Positions 22,669-30,137 of a stretch of 64,000 nucleotides of DNA are shown piece by piece. The notes under the pieces were generated by a model. It saw nothing but the letters and a program-made list of their open reading frames with translations, searched no databases and was not told where the DNA came from. A program made the position numbers and the translations under genes. This DNA is from a virus. Positions within the stretch are counted from its first letter, which is position 1. Each line of letters opens with the position of its first letter. Location: the IMG/VR virus record IMGVR_UViG_3300025728_000009, positions 1-64,000 of that record; one strand, given 5' to 3'.

Positions 22669-22859
22669 TTATCGTTCCACCCTTTCCATTGATTAATACG
22701 AGCAAGCTCCTCAAGTGCCGCTGTTTGGCGTTCTTGAAGCTGCCTGTCCTTACGCTTACGTTGGTTACTGGCACTTACTGCACAGCACACCCACAAGAGA
22801 ACGAATGGTGGGAAAATGATTGTGAGGACTAAGAACACACAATGCGATAGACCGTTCAT
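22665..22859 (-). CDS. Small membrane protein
   Basis: 64 residues from the ATG at 22859 after AAGGAGG. One long hydrophobic helix (CVFLVLTIIFPPFVLLWVCC) then a charged cytoplasmic-type tail with a coiled segment. Inner membrane, role unknown. Confidence 0.75.
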   Translation of the reverse strand: MNGLSHCVFLVLTIIFPPFVLLWVCCAVSASNQRKRKDRQLQERQTAALEELARINQWKGWNDK

Positions 22860-23020
22860 GACACAACCTCCTTTCCACACAGGTAATGAGTAAGGTATGC
22901 ACAGAACACAGCCCACACTTGATATGCGAAGATTGCCCACGTATCCACGTTGTTAAACCAGATACAATTTAGAATTATATTCATTACTACGAACATAAAG
23001 AAACATGCTTTACGACTCAT
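22856..23020 (-). CDS. Small membrane protein
   Basis: 54 residues (MSRKACFFMFVVMNIIL...), two hydrophobic segments joined by a polar NNVD turn. Overlaps both neighbours by four bases. Confidence 0.65.
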   Translation of the reverse strand: MSRKACFFMFVVMNIILNCIWFNNVDTWAIFAYQVWAVFCAYLTHYLCGKEVVS

Positions 23021-23181
23021 CCCTTAACCCTCAATTGATCAATCAACTTCCTAGCCCGCATAACATCCTCATCCGTCTCCATATTCACATATGTAACCTC
23101 TGCAAACAAGCTAATGATGCGCTCAAGAGAATTGACAAGACGTTTTGTAGATGTCTTTGTTGTGCGGTATTCGGTTGTCAT
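23017..23181 (-). CDS. Small hypothetical protein
   Basis: 54 residues (MTTEYRTTKTSTKRLVNSLE), helical. Coupled to both neighbours. Confidence 0.65.
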   Translation of the reverse strand: MTTEYRTTKTSTKRLVNSLERIISLFAEVTYVNMETDEDVMRARKLIDQLRVKG

Positions 23182-23333
23182 TGTCCTAGATCCGTATAGT
23201 CATTCATAAACGTGAATGAAGTTCTTTTCTCAATACCTCTGATCACTGTCCAGATAGACTCTACATCCGAGTACACAGTGAACCAGACGTTAGAACCGTT
23301 TGAGTGCAGGAACTTCAATAGGTAGTTACTCAT
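23178..23333 (-). CDS. Small hypothetical protein
   Basis: 51 residues from the ATG at 23333 after GGAGGA. Contains NYLLKFLHSNGSNVWFTVYS. No family recognised. Confidence 0.65.
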   Translation of the reverse strand: MSNYLLKFLHSNGSNVWFTVYSDVESIWTVIRGIEKRTSFTFMNDYTDLGQ

Positions 23334-23527
23334 ATGTCCTCCAATTCCTTCACAAAGTGGTTGGTCCACTGACTAGGACCATAGGGTAAGAAGTAGTGGA
23401 AGCCAAACTCAGTGGTCTTAGAAATGGTGCCGTCTGCATTCATTTTGAAGTTATACTCTTCACCAGCCTTGAAGGCCACCCGACCATCGCTGTTCATAAC
23501 CACATCACGTACACATTTAAGTTTCAT
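23330..23527 (-). CDS. Hypothetical beta-rich protein
   Basis: 65 residues from the ATG at 23527 after GGGAG. The pattern KCVRD, FKAGEEYNFK and a terminal amphipathic segment resembles small phage proteins with a single beta-barrel. Similar layout is seen in the protein at 20940. Confidence 0.65.
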   Translation of the reverse strand: MKLKCVRDVVMNSDGRVAFKAGEEYNFKMNADGTISKTTEFGFHYFLPYGPSQWTNHFVKELEDI

Positions 23528-23622
23528 GCTACTAACTCCCAAATTTTAATAGCTCCGTGGATTAGGGCAGCCCATAAGATAAGGCTAAGCCCTGTCCAGA
23601 TTAGTAAAGGTTTGATGGGCAT
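23524..23622 (-). CDS. Membrane microprotein
   Basis: 32 residues: MPIKP, then a hydrophobic helix (LLIWTGLSLILWAALIHGAI). Overlaps the next gene by four bases and starts just after the preceding stop. Confidence 0.6.
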   Translation of the reverse strand: MPIKPLLIWTGLSLILWAALIHGAIKIWELVA

Positions 23623-23623
23623 G

Positions 23624-23791
23624 TTACACAGTCTCTACACGTTTCTTGCCGAAGCGGCATGCACCGTAAGCCAAGTCACGCTTGTCAACCGAACGGATAG
23701 CTGCTTTGAATGACATTGGTTTGCTCACTACAGCGCCGGTATGGCGGTCGATTACTACGTAGAGGTCTTTGATGGTGGATTCAGTGTTCAT
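23624..23791 (-). CDS. Small hypothetical protein
   Basis: 55 residues (MNTESTIKDLYVVIDRHTGA), basic C-terminus. AAGGAATC upstream in the AAACACACAAGGA leader type. Own promoter at 23830-23858. Confidence 0.7.
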   Translation of the reverse strand: MNTESTIKDLYVVIDRHTGAVVSKPMSFKAAIRSVDKRDLAYGACRFGKKRVETV

Positions 23792-23829
23792 AGTCTTGAT
23801 TCCTTGTGTGTTTCGTTGTCTGTGATGTA

Positions 23830-23858
23830 ACTATAATGCCTTCTGAACAGTCCGTCAA
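23830..23858 (-). promoter_or_regulatory. sigma70-like promoter
   Basis: TTGACG (23858-23853), 17 bases, TATAGT (23835-23830), directly after the end of the preceding gene. Confidence 0.75.
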
Positions 23859-23872
23859 GGATTTATTTTCAA

Positions 23873-24346
23873 TTATTTTGCACAAACTTCGTAAACCACA
23901 CCTCCACTCGTCCATGTTCCGCTGCCATCCTTATGACGAACCTGTAAGCTTTGTACACATTCAGCACCTGCGCCTAGGCTCGTTGCTTTGTTCCAAGCAT
24001 CCTTCAAGAAACGATAGTAGAACGGACCTTTAGTATTCTTGTGCGAATAGTTAGGAGGATAGACAACCCATGAGATTGTAATCTGTGCTGCTTTACTAGA
24101 TGGGTAATGTCCTTTCTCGTTCTTAATGTACTGAGTGTTAATGATTAGGTCTTTCTCATAAGCTTCTTCTGCACGTACAGGCGCTTTATAGAGATATCCT
24201 GTCTTAATTTCTTCTTCAACGCCTTCAATAATCACTCTGCAACGTTTGTCACCATCATAATAGACAATCGTCACCTCACGAATAGGCGCCTCTTCTCCTG
24301 AGATATCACCCAGTTCAAGGATTGGGTAGTCTGTATATGCTTTCAT
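23873..24346 (-). CDS. Hypothetical protein
   Basis: 157 residues from the ATG at 24346 after AGAGG; upstream in-frame codons overlap the promoter. Mixed alpha/beta with IREVTIVYYDGDKRCRVIIE and a Gly-rich C-terminus (GSGTWTSGGVVYE). No family recognised. Confidence 0.75.
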   Translation of the reverse strand: MKAYTDYPILELGDISGEEAPIREVTIVYYDGDKRCRVIIEGVEEEIKTGYLYKAPVRAEEAYEKDLIINTQYIKNEKGHYPSSKAAQITISWVVYPPNYSHKNTKGPFYYRFLKDAWNKATSLGAGAECVQSLQVRHKDGSGTWTSGGVVYEVCAK

Positions 24347-24377
24347 GTTAACCTCTGTGTTTGGTTTGTATGTGCTA

Positions 24378-24412
24378 ATTATAGACGTGAAAAAGCCCCG
24401 GTCAAGGGGCTT
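24378..24412 (-). promoter_or_regulatory. Overlapping terminator and promoter
   Basis: On the minus strand AAGCCCC-TTGACC-GGGGCTT is a perfect 7-bp hairpin followed by TTT. Its 6-base loop is exactly the -35 box TTGACC (24405-24400); TATAAT (24383-24378) lies 16 bases further. It ends the gene at 24432 and starts the gene at 23873. Confidence 0.85.
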
Positions 24413-24431
24413 GAGTAAATCTTTTTTACAT

Positions 24432-24821
24432 CTATTCACTCGGTTTCAATATCGCTTTGCAGCTATCCCCGATCACCACTAGCTTAGAACGGTTCTCAAT
24501 ACCACTATGACTGATCACATCTGTAAGCTCAACGATCCCTTCGACAACTTCAACAAAAGCTTCTAGCCTGCGTTTCAGGAAATCAATTTCAGCCTGCTGC
24601 AAATCGAACAATTCGTCCATCAACTGAATGCGTTCTGCTGTGTCGTCTGTTTGTACTGGAGCATCTACAACAAACTGTTCATAAACTTCCGCTGAAGGTA
24701 GCGGAACCAATGGAGTAACCGTGTATTCAGTATCCTCCATAGCCCAAGCAGCCTCATTGATGTTTCTAATGAACAAACTGCGATTGTCTCTTTCCACTAA
24801 ATACCCGAGAATTGTTTTCAT
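24432..24821 (-). CDS. Hypothetical protein with coiled coil
   Basis: 129 residues. Acidic; a coiled-coil stretch (LMDELFDLQQAEIDFLKRRL) near 67-86. C-terminus contains GDSCKAILKPSE. No family recognised. Confidence 0.75.
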   Translation of the reverse strand: MKTILGYLVERDNRSLFIRNINEAAWAMEDTEYTVTPLVPLPSAEVYEQFVVDAPVQTDDTAERIQLMDELFDLQQAEIDFLKRRLEAFVEVVEGIVELTDVISHSGIENRSKLVVIGDSCKAILKPSE

Positions 24822-24822
24822 C

Positions 24823-25029
24823 TCAATTCTCCCTTTTTATTGACTTAAATGCGTCAGCCAAAAGACGCTTGGTTCTGCGCTTGCCGTCTTTGAGGCGAAA
24901 CACACTGTACCCTTTGTTGCTATCTAGCTTTGTAATTGTACCGAGGAACAAGCCTGAATCATTAAAGACTCTGCGAACCTTGCTGCCAGTTACAGGGCTA
25001 AAGCTAGATTTGATTTGTGTAGTAGTCAT
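24823..25029 (-). CDS. Small basic protein with structured leader
   Basis: 68 residues from the ATG at 25029, AAGGTG 8 bases upstream. Very basic (DGKRRTKRLLADAFKSIKR), beta-rich in the middle. Possibly nucleic acid binding. Its mRNA would carry a 120-base leader with a strong hairpin. Confidence 0.7.
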   Translation of the reverse strand: MTTTQIKSSFSPVTGSKVRRVFNDSGLFLGTITKLDSNKGYSVFRLKDGKRRTKRLLADAFKSIKREN

Positions 25030-25058
25030 GATCTTCACACCTTAAAGAGTAAGATAAC

Positions 25059-25121
25059 CAACCTAGAGAACCATTTCTTTAGGCTTGTCTCCATGTCTGT
25101 CAGATGGCTACTTCTAGGTTG
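25059..25121 (-). promoter_or_regulatory. Structured 5' leader
   Basis: CAACCTAGA and TCTAGGTTG pair perfectly across 45 bases, with an internal CCAT/ATGG arm. It lies between the promoter at 25151 and the gene start at 25029, so it would be in the mRNA leader. Purpose unknown; translational control is a guess. Confidence 0.45.
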
Positions 25122-25150
25122 CCGTCTCTGTTTCTCCCTTTCATGATTGA

Positions 25151-25179
25151 ATTGTAAAAGATGGCTTACGTCCTGTCAA
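25151..25179 (-). promoter_or_regulatory. sigma70-like promoter
   Basis: TTGACA (25179-25174), 17 bases, TACAAT (25156-25151). Confidence 0.8.
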
Positions 25180-25208
25180 CCTGTATTTTGACACGTTTTG
25201 AAATTATT

Positions 25209-25454
25209 TTACAGATCGTAGATAAGTCCTTGTGTGCAAAGGTGTTCTTCAATCTTTGCAAGCTCAAGGTAATACTGGAATTCACCCGCATCGTACTCAG
25301 GGATAGCAAACTCATGCCAAAGCCACGCCTGAAAGTGAGCAAGCAATGTGTCCAAACTCAAATTCAACAGATTACGACAATCCACCAAAGCTTGGTTGTA
25401 CACATTAGGATTGTGCAGGGTTTCCAGTGCATTCATAATTTCTTGGTTGTTCAT
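25209..25454 (-). CDS. Hypothetical protein
   Basis: 81 residues, TAGGAG upstream. Acidic, helical (MNNQEIMNALETLHNPNVY). No family recognised. It is separated from the upstream operon by the HNH gene. Confidence 0.7.
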   Translation of the reverse strand: MNNQEIMNALETLHNPNVYNQALVDCRNLLNLSLDTLLAHFQAWLWHEFAIPEYDAGEFQYYLELAKIEEHLCTQGLIYDL

Positions 25455-25506
25455 TTGTAATGCTCCTACGTTGGTTGTGTTACGTTCTTGGGACGCTTTG
25501 TCAGTA

Positions 25507-25534
25507 AGGTTACACCTTCTAGGTCCATTTGCAA
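25507..25534 (-). promoter_or_regulatory. Promoter-like element, second copy
   Basis: TTGCAA (25534-25529), 16 bases, TAACCT (25512-25507). The 28-base element matches 21 of 28 bases of the promoter at 26098-26125 on the far side of the HNH gene. Confidence 0.5.
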
Positions 25535-25551
25535 CGGGGTGTCAGGAATAT

Positions 25552-26055
25552 TTACAGCTGGTCCCACACCCTATCCCTCCAAAAGCCATATTTCTTTTCA
25601 GCTGTCATCCGTGCGAAAATTGCATCCTCCTTGTATTCGAATCTCCCTAAAGCAATCAACCTACCTTCTGCATAAATGTAGGCGTACCATTTGCCGGTTT
25701 CTTCCAGCCTGACTCCTACAACCCCCGACTTGTTATTCTTCTGTAAATCGACATTTCTCTTATTTACGGAACTATTTGAATCCCGGAGGTTTTCCCACTT
25801 ATTGTTAGTTTTATCTAAATCCCTGTGATCAACAAGACCCTTTGGCCACTCTCCACTCATATACAGAAAGGCTAGCCTGTGGGCCGAGTAAGTTTTCTTA
25901 CCCAGTCTGATTCTTATGTAGTAGTTACTTTCCTTGTTACCTTGAACATCACCTTTCTTACCGTTTTTAGAATCTACAAGTCTAGTGAATAATCCGGTCT
26001 GAGGGTCATATTCAAAATTTAACCTCAGTCTTTCTAAAACATCTTCTGCTTTCAT
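25552..26055 (-). CDS. HNH homing endonuclease with AP2 domain
   Basis: 167 residues. HNH_3-type core (AHRLAFLYMSGEWP, LVDHRDLDKTNNKWENLR; about 58-92) followed by an AP2-like DNA-binding domain (SGVVGVRLEETGKWYAYI, then IALGRFEYKEDAIFA). Free-standing mobile endonuclease between two accessory genes, flanked by two related promoter elements. Confidence 0.88.
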   Translation of the reverse strand: MKAEDVLERLRLNFEYDPQTGLFTRLVDSKNGKKGDVQGNKESNYYIRIRLGKKTYSAHRLAFLYMSGEWPKGLVDHRDLDKTNNKWENLRDSNSSVNKRNVDLQKNNKSGVVGVRLEETGKWYAYIYAEGRLIALGRFEYKEDAIFARMTAEKKYGFWRDRVWDQL

Positions 26056-26097
26056 TTTTGTTTCCTATAATATTCCTGTACTATTTTATTATTGATG

Positions 26098-26125
26098 AGT
26101 TTACAGATTTTGGATCCATGTGCAA
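26098..26125 (-). promoter_or_regulatory. sigma70-like promoter
   Basis: TTGCAC (26125-26120), 16 bases, TAAACT (26103-26098), upstream of the HNH gene. Confidence 0.6.
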
Positions 26126-26161
26126 GCTAAATGTGTAAAATAATTGAACTATTTCAGTTGG

Positions 26162-26695
26162 CTATTTATTGATCAATCCTTGAAGCTTTTCAGCTTGTGT
26201 CTGAAGCTCAGAAATCTTGGTCAACATCTGTTGCAATTGCTTCTGTTCTGGTGTCTGTTCAACACGCTCCCAAACAAGCTTACGTTGGTTACTGATTTCC
26301 ATCACATTGTAAATTGGTGGGGTATGTACTTTCATAATGTCAAGATCCTTACTTTCTCGACAAGTCATATCCTCATTCCAAGCATCATTTGCCCAGCCGA
26401 TAGCTCCAATCAATACGAGACAGAAGCCACCATAGTAACCATCTGTTAGCACCATGTAGGTGTGGCCGTTTCGCAATTCAACATGCATACCGCTTTTCAG
26501 GTCCGACTTCTTCATAATTTTCTCCTCATTAATAATTTCTACATCATATTTGTCAAAATAGCTACCGTGGCTTTCATTTGAAACTAATTTATACCCCCAG
26601 TATGTTCCATCGAAAGGAGTGACCTCGAAGGTTTGTCCAACCTTATCAGCATACCAATAACTCTTCAAGCCTGCTTTAATTACTTTAACTTTCAT
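26162..26695 (-). CDS. Hypothetical protein with C-terminal coiled coil
   Basis: 177 residues. Two beta-rich repeats of the small-barrel type (KVIKAGLKSYWYADKVGQTF and LKSGMHVELRNGHTYMVL), then a coiled coil (MLTKISELQTQAEKLQ). The second start-like MKKSDL at residue 61 suggests a fusion of two small proteins. Confidence 0.75.
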   Translation of the reverse strand: MKVKVIKAGLKSYWYADKVGQTFEVTPFDGTYWGYKLVSNESHGSYFDKYDVEIINEEKIMKKSDLKSGMHVELRNGHTYMVLTDGYYGGFCLVLIGAIGWANDAWNEDMTCRESKDLDIMKVHTPPIYNVMEISNQRKLVWERVEQTPEQKQLQQMLTKISELQTQAEKLQGLINK

Positions 26696-27012
26696 ATCTT
26701 CTCCACAATCTTTGTGTTCAAATGTGTGACCAGCTCTGTAAAACTAAAGTCACCCCGTTCATGTCGCTTACGCAAATTCCCTTGTGCTGTATGGTGACAG
26801 ATAAGGGGAGGTGCGTGTTTCCCTACTTCCACACTAAATCCTTCCAGTCCATAATAGATTTCATCTAATCCTGACCAACCAAACGGAGATGGATAGAGGT
26901 CTTCATATTCTTGTTTGGTGATAATGCTGGCGATTGTGTATTCACCATTCCCTTCCGGGTAATTCTGTGCTTGGCGTATGACTATTTCACCTATTGAGAA
27001 TAGTTGTTTCAT
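26692..27012 (-). CDS. Hypothetical protein
   Basis: 106 residues from the ATG at 27012 after GGAGAA. Contains SIGEIVIRQAQNYPEGNGEYTI... (beta) and a basic CHHTAQGNLRKRHERG stretch. No family recognised. Confidence 0.7.
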   Translation of the reverse strand: MKQLFSIGEIVIRQAQNYPEGNGEYTIASIITKQEYEDLYPSPFGWSGLDEIYYGLEGFSVEVGKHAPPLICHHTAQGNLRKRHERGDFSFTELVTHLNTKIVEKI

Positions 27013-27013
27013 G

Positions 27014-27208
27014 CTATTCTCCAATAACATCATAAGTAGTCTCTGCACTATAAGGACGAACAGTCCACTTAGCAATCAGCTTCTTTTCATATTGATATTT
27101 GTGTCCATTGTCAACATAAATCCACTCATCATCCTCAGTGATATCAATCACAGGATCTACCCAGTCTCTTGAGCCATCTTTAAACTCTACAACGAATTCA
27201 TTATGCAT
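27014..27208 (-). CDS. Hypothetical protein
   Basis: 64 residues, beta-rich, acidic (FVVEFKDGSRDWVDPVIDIT). Overlaps the preceding gene. Confidence 0.7.
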   Translation of the reverse strand: MHNEFVVEFKDGSRDWVDPVIDITEDDEWIYVDNGHKYQYEKKLIAKWTVRPYSAETTYDVIGE

Positions 27209-27386
27209 TATTCAGTACCTCTTCTAATACAAACTGTTCACAGGCAGACAACCAATCAAAGCGTGCCACTCGCAGCTCTTCCTTCCTAACGATGTATTCC
27301 AAGCTATTATCTAGCGAACTTTTCGAGCTTTGATAGGCACTTTTACATGCTTCTAGCCGTTCTAGCAACTCAGACAAGTGCTTCAT
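27201..27386 (-). CDS. Hypothetical helical protein
   Basis: 61 residues, helical with coiled character (LSELLERLEACKSAYQSSK). Coupled to both neighbours. Confidence 0.65.
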   Translation of the reverse strand: MKHLSELLERLEACKSAYQSSKSSLDNSLEYIVRKEELRVARFDWLSACEQFVLEEVLNNA

Positions 27387-27586
27387 GGGGTTGCCACCTT
27401 AACAGCTAAAATGAACGGCCAATTGTCGTAAGTTAGCCAACTGAATAGGACAGCGAACACAGAAGGAATAAGCATTTCTGCACCAACTTTACCAGAGAAG
27501 CCTGCTGACACATAGGAACCTACCAAAGTAACTGCCCACAGCCAGATGGAAATTACAAGAAGTACACACCATCCTAGAATTATCAT
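27383..27586 (-). CDS. Small membrane protein
   Basis: 67 residues with two hydrophobic helices (about 2-25 and 37-60) joined by GFSGKVGAEM. Inner membrane; role unknown. Confidence 0.7.
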   Translation of the reverse strand: MIILGWCVLLVISIWLWAVTLVGSYVSAGFSGKVGAEMLIPSVFAVLFSWLTYDNWPFILAVKVATP

Positions 27587-27820
27587 TTATTTACTCTCCT
27601 TAGCTTTGTCTGCGTCTATCGCTAAGTCAATCAACCGAACAAGCTCTGTACTTGCCGTGCTAATCTCAGCCTGTGCATCAAAGAACAGCACCCACTCATC
27701 GGACAAGTCTTCGAATCGAACACCACTGTGAATGATGAATTGAGTCCAGCGGTGGCAGTTGGCAACGATTTCATCCGTCAATTTCTTAGAGACTGTTGCT
27801 GATTTCCGTGGAATTTTCAT
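27587..27820 (-). CDS. Hypothetical helical protein
   Basis: 77 residues; basic start (MKIPRKSATVSKKL), acidic helical remainder. No family recognised. Confidence 0.7.
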   Translation of the reverse strand: MKIPRKSATVSKKLTDEIVANCHRWTQFIIHSGVRFEDLSDEWVLFFDAQAEISTASTELVRLIDLAIDADKAKESK

Positions 27821-28059
27821 TTGATTACTCCTGTTGCTTCATCCAAAGCATCTTTAAGTTCCCACATGTTCTTCTGATACAAAGCTGCTATATTAGTCAA
27901 CTCCTCAATCTGCTTATTGGCAGCGTCAAAGGCTGACAAGAAAACTACAGGCTTTCCCCAAAGCCTTCCGGCCTCTTCATTTTGAGTCCAACCGTAGTCA
28001 TCTGATGCAGCGTTCGGAAGAACATAACCAATAATCTCCACATCACTATTAATCTTCAT
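27817..28059 (-). CDS. Hypothetical protein
   Basis: 80 residues from the ATG at 28059 after AAGGAGAA. Contains WTQNEEAGRLWGKPVVFLS and a helical C-terminus. Conserved-looking but not recognised. Confidence 0.7.
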   Translation of the reverse strand: MKINSDVEIIGYVLPNAASDDYGWTQNEEAGRLWGKPVVFLSAFDAANKQIEELTNIAALYQKNMWELKDALDEATGVIK

Positions 28060-28069
28060 AACATTCTCC

Positions 28070-28456
28070 TTACCAATCAATATCAATTGTGTACGTACCA
28101 GCTTCAATCAGTTCCATTCGGTAAAGACTGTTTGCAACCATTTGTACATCTGGATAGAAGTTACGACCCCAGAACAGATCAAGGAAACGTTTGTCTTCTG
28201 GATCACCATTCCACTCTTTAGGGTCACGAGCAAGCCATGCATCAAAGCTTACACCCATTTCCTCCCCGTTGATTTCTTCAGGAACCGTATCATTCTCATA
28301 GTCATCTGCACCATCAGGAATTGTCAGTGTAACACGTTGACGTTCTTTACAACCATCTTGTTGCTGAAAGCTGTAAGGGCGACCATATGTAGTTTCTACC
28401 AAACTATCCCAATCACCTACGCCAATGACTTGTTCTGTTCGTGTTGTGATTTTCAT
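28070..28456 (-). CDS. Hypothetical protein
   Basis: 128 residues, acidic, AGGAGAA upstream. Segments QRVTLTIPDGADDYEND and FDAWLARDPKEWNGDPEDKR. No family recognised. Driven by the promoter at 28526-28554. Confidence 0.75.
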   Translation of the reverse strand: MKITTRTEQVIGVGDWDSLVETTYGRPYSFQQQDGCKERQRVTLTIPDGADDYENDTVPEEINGEEMGVSFDAWLARDPKEWNGDPEDKRFLDLFWGRNFYPDVQMVANSLYRMELIEAGTYTIDIDW

Positions 28457-28525
28457 AACATTCTCCTAAATAATTTGTTTTACAAGATACAGCCCTTGTA
28501 TCCCTCTGTTGTGTGCATGGCTGTA

Positions 28526-28554
28526 AGATTAGCTGATTAGATTGAGTGAGTCAA
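28526..28554 (-). promoter_or_regulatory. sigma70-like promoter inside a gene end
   Basis: TTGACT (28554-28549), 17 bases, TAATCT (28531-28526). The -35 box lies within the coding end of the preceding small gene and the -10 box overlaps its stop codon. Confidence 0.7.
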
Positions 28555-28708
28555 GGGTTTCTTCAAGATAAAAGCGACATTCCTCGATGATTTTGATCGA
28601 TACAGCCATGCAAATGTAAGGTTGATAGCGTGGCAAGGGTTCGATGAGGAAGCGCTTGCATGTGTCTCTTTTTGTGCAGTCTGTTCCCTCACATTTACTG
28701 ATTGTCAT
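28529..28708 (-). CDS. Small Cys-rich protein
   Basis: 59 residues. CEGTDCTKRDTCKRF gives a C-x4-C-x5-C arrangement like that of small phage proteins thought to bind zinc; two more Cys follow. Function unknown. Confidence 0.7.
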   Translation of the reverse strand: MTISKCEGTDCTKRDTCKRFLIEPLPRYQPYICMAVSIKIIEECRFYLEETLDSLNLIS

Positions 28709-28877
28709 AAATCACCAGGGGTTTAATTACAAATTTTGTTTGTTCGTTAAAAGTAAATCCTTTGTACTTTGCCCAAGAATTGAAACTAGACTTTGCTCCG
28801 CTCATTGATTCATACAGAGAGCCCCATCGCATTCCTGTCTCGGTGTCAATGATTATATAGCCTTGAATGTCACTCAT
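28695..28877 (-). CDS. Hypothetical protein
   Basis: 60 residues (MSDIQGYIIIDTETGMRWGS). Beta-hairpin start then a helix. Coupled to both neighbours. Confidence 0.65.
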   Translation of the reverse strand: MSDIQGYIIIDTETGMRWGSLYESMSGAKSSFNSWAKYKGFTFNEQTKFVIKPLVIYDNQ

Positions 28878-29128
28878 ACAAACCTCTCTATTGGAATGTC
28901 CTGATATCTTTGTGGAAGATTACCACACATTTCTAACCACTCACCACAAACTTCTCTCACATCTACAGATTCTAGATGATGATTGTTGATAAGTTCTGCC
29001 CAATCCTGTGTATGTAAAGAATGGTGTTCGGTCCATAGAGTGTAATTCTCATTACCGTCGTCAAGATAGATTCCTGACCAGTCACCGTGGCTGCTGTTTA
29101 CAACTATTACTTTCTTTTGGATTGTCAC
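28874..29128 (-). CDS. Hypothetical protein
   Basis: 84 residues, acidic, His-rich. ATGA overlap with both neighbours. No family recognised. Confidence 0.65.
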   Translation of the reverse strand: MTIQKKVIVVNSSHGDWSGIYLDDGNENYTLWTEHHSLHTQDWAELINNHHLESVDVREVCGEWLEMCGNLPQRYQDIPIERFV

Positions 29129-29331
29129 TTGGACTCCTCCAACTCTTTAATTTTAGCGTGTAGCTGCTGCACATACTTCTCCCAGTAATAACTGCTATCA
29201 TTCCAACCGTTGCAATATTTGTAACATGCGCCTAGATTATTTTCATAAGGAATTTCTATTGGTGCAGTATTCTTAATAGAAAGCTCCGCACCACCCGGAA
29301 TATTTATATTGTCCCATTCTGGCAGTTTCAA
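29125..29331 (-). CDS. Hypothetical protein
   Basis: 68 residues with a Tyr/Trp-rich middle (ACYKYCNGWNDSSYYWEKYV) and a C-terminal coiled segment. No family recognised. Confidence 0.65.
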   Translation of the reverse strand: MKLPEWDNINIPGGAELSIKNTAPIEIPYENNLGACYKYCNGWNDSSYYWEKYVQQLHAKIKELEESK

Positions 29332-29660
29332 TTCTTAACCCTCACTCCACAGTTATCGCAGGTTAGCATACCATCCATATCATCGTAAATAGACATTTCT
29401 TTCATTGTGCCTTTGTGGCAGACTGCACAGTTCCCTTCTTTGTAGAATTTCCAATTTCTAATGTTAACCATATCTTCTACACTAATACCAAGTGTACGGT
29501 ATGCACCTTTTCGTCGCCAGACAGACCAACCCCAAACACAGGGCTTACCTGATTTATTGTTGATCTTAACTTTAGTTTCAGTTTCATCAGGAGCAATACC
29601 AATCAAAGGAATGTCCCAATAATCAGAGTTAAAAGGATCTATGAGTTGCTTGGCTGTCAT
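29328..29660 (-). CDS. Zinc-ribbon protein
   Basis: 110 residues. The C-terminal part has CAVC (77-80) and CDNC (101-104), a standard four-Cys zinc ribbon. N-terminal part unrecognised. Likely binds nucleic acid or a host protein. Confidence 0.7.
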   Translation of the reverse strand: MTAKQLIDPFNSDYWDIPLIGIAPDETETKVKINNKSGKPCVWGWSVWRRKGAYRTLGISVEDMVNIRNWKFYKEGNCAVCHKGTMKEMSIYDDMDGMLTCDNCGVRVKN

Positions 29661-29812
29661 TCTTCCTCTCCCAAATCAAACTCAAGTGACTCAATAATTT
29701 TCTCAATCTCATCTGTTACACTATAATCGTATTGCAATTCTTTTTCCAACAAATGTTTAGCCTGTTGCAGAAGGGTGATAGTGTGTTGGATAGTTTGTTT
29801 ATGTTGGGTCAT
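29657..29812 (-). CDS. Small helical protein
   Basis: 51 residues (MTQHKQTIQHTITLLQQAKH), coiled-coil-like with an acidic C-terminus. Overlaps both neighbours by four bases. Confidence 0.6.
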   Translation of the reverse strand: MTQHKQTIQHTITLLQQAKHLLEKELQYDYSVTDEIEKIIESLEFDLGEEE

Positions 29813-29946
29813 TTAGTAGCCTCCTTATTTGGATAGGTCTCTTCATCTTCTTGTGCCTGAATCCAAGCCAGAGCAAAGTCACTATACGTAATCAAGCCTT
29901 CCGAGTACTGTTTGTTCAGCTCTTCTTCACGTTCATCAATTGTCAT
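29809..29946 (-). CDS. Small acidic protein
   Basis: 45 residues (MTIDEREEELNKQYSEGLIT), helical. Next gene's AAGGAGG ribosome site lies in its 3' end. Confidence 0.6.
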   Translation of the reverse strand: MTIDEREEELNKQYSEGLITYSDFALAWIQAQEDEETYPNKEATK

Positions 29947-29947
29947 C

Positions 29948-30136
29948 TCATTTCTCCTCAAAACTATAACAATGGTTCATCCTATCATGATTTCTGATAT
30001 ACGTACATGTCAAGTGATTCAGTTTACCACCTACATCATTCGTATATTTAGGTGCTGTACACCTCCACTCAAATAGCTTTATGTATCGCCATTGCGTTGT
30101 TAGGGAGCGATGTTTGCAATCGGAGCATTTGTTCAT
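29948..30136 (-). CDS. Small Cys-rich protein
   Basis: 62 residues with CSDCKH near the start and three more Cys (RCTAP, TCTY, HCYSF), spacing compatible with one or two metal sites. Pattern of this kind is widespread in phage hypothetical proteins. Confidence 0.7.
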   Translation of the reverse strand: MNKCSDCKHRSLTTQWRYIKLFEWRCTAPKYTNDVGGKLNHLTCTYIRNHDRMNHCYSFEEK

Positions 30137-30137
30137 T

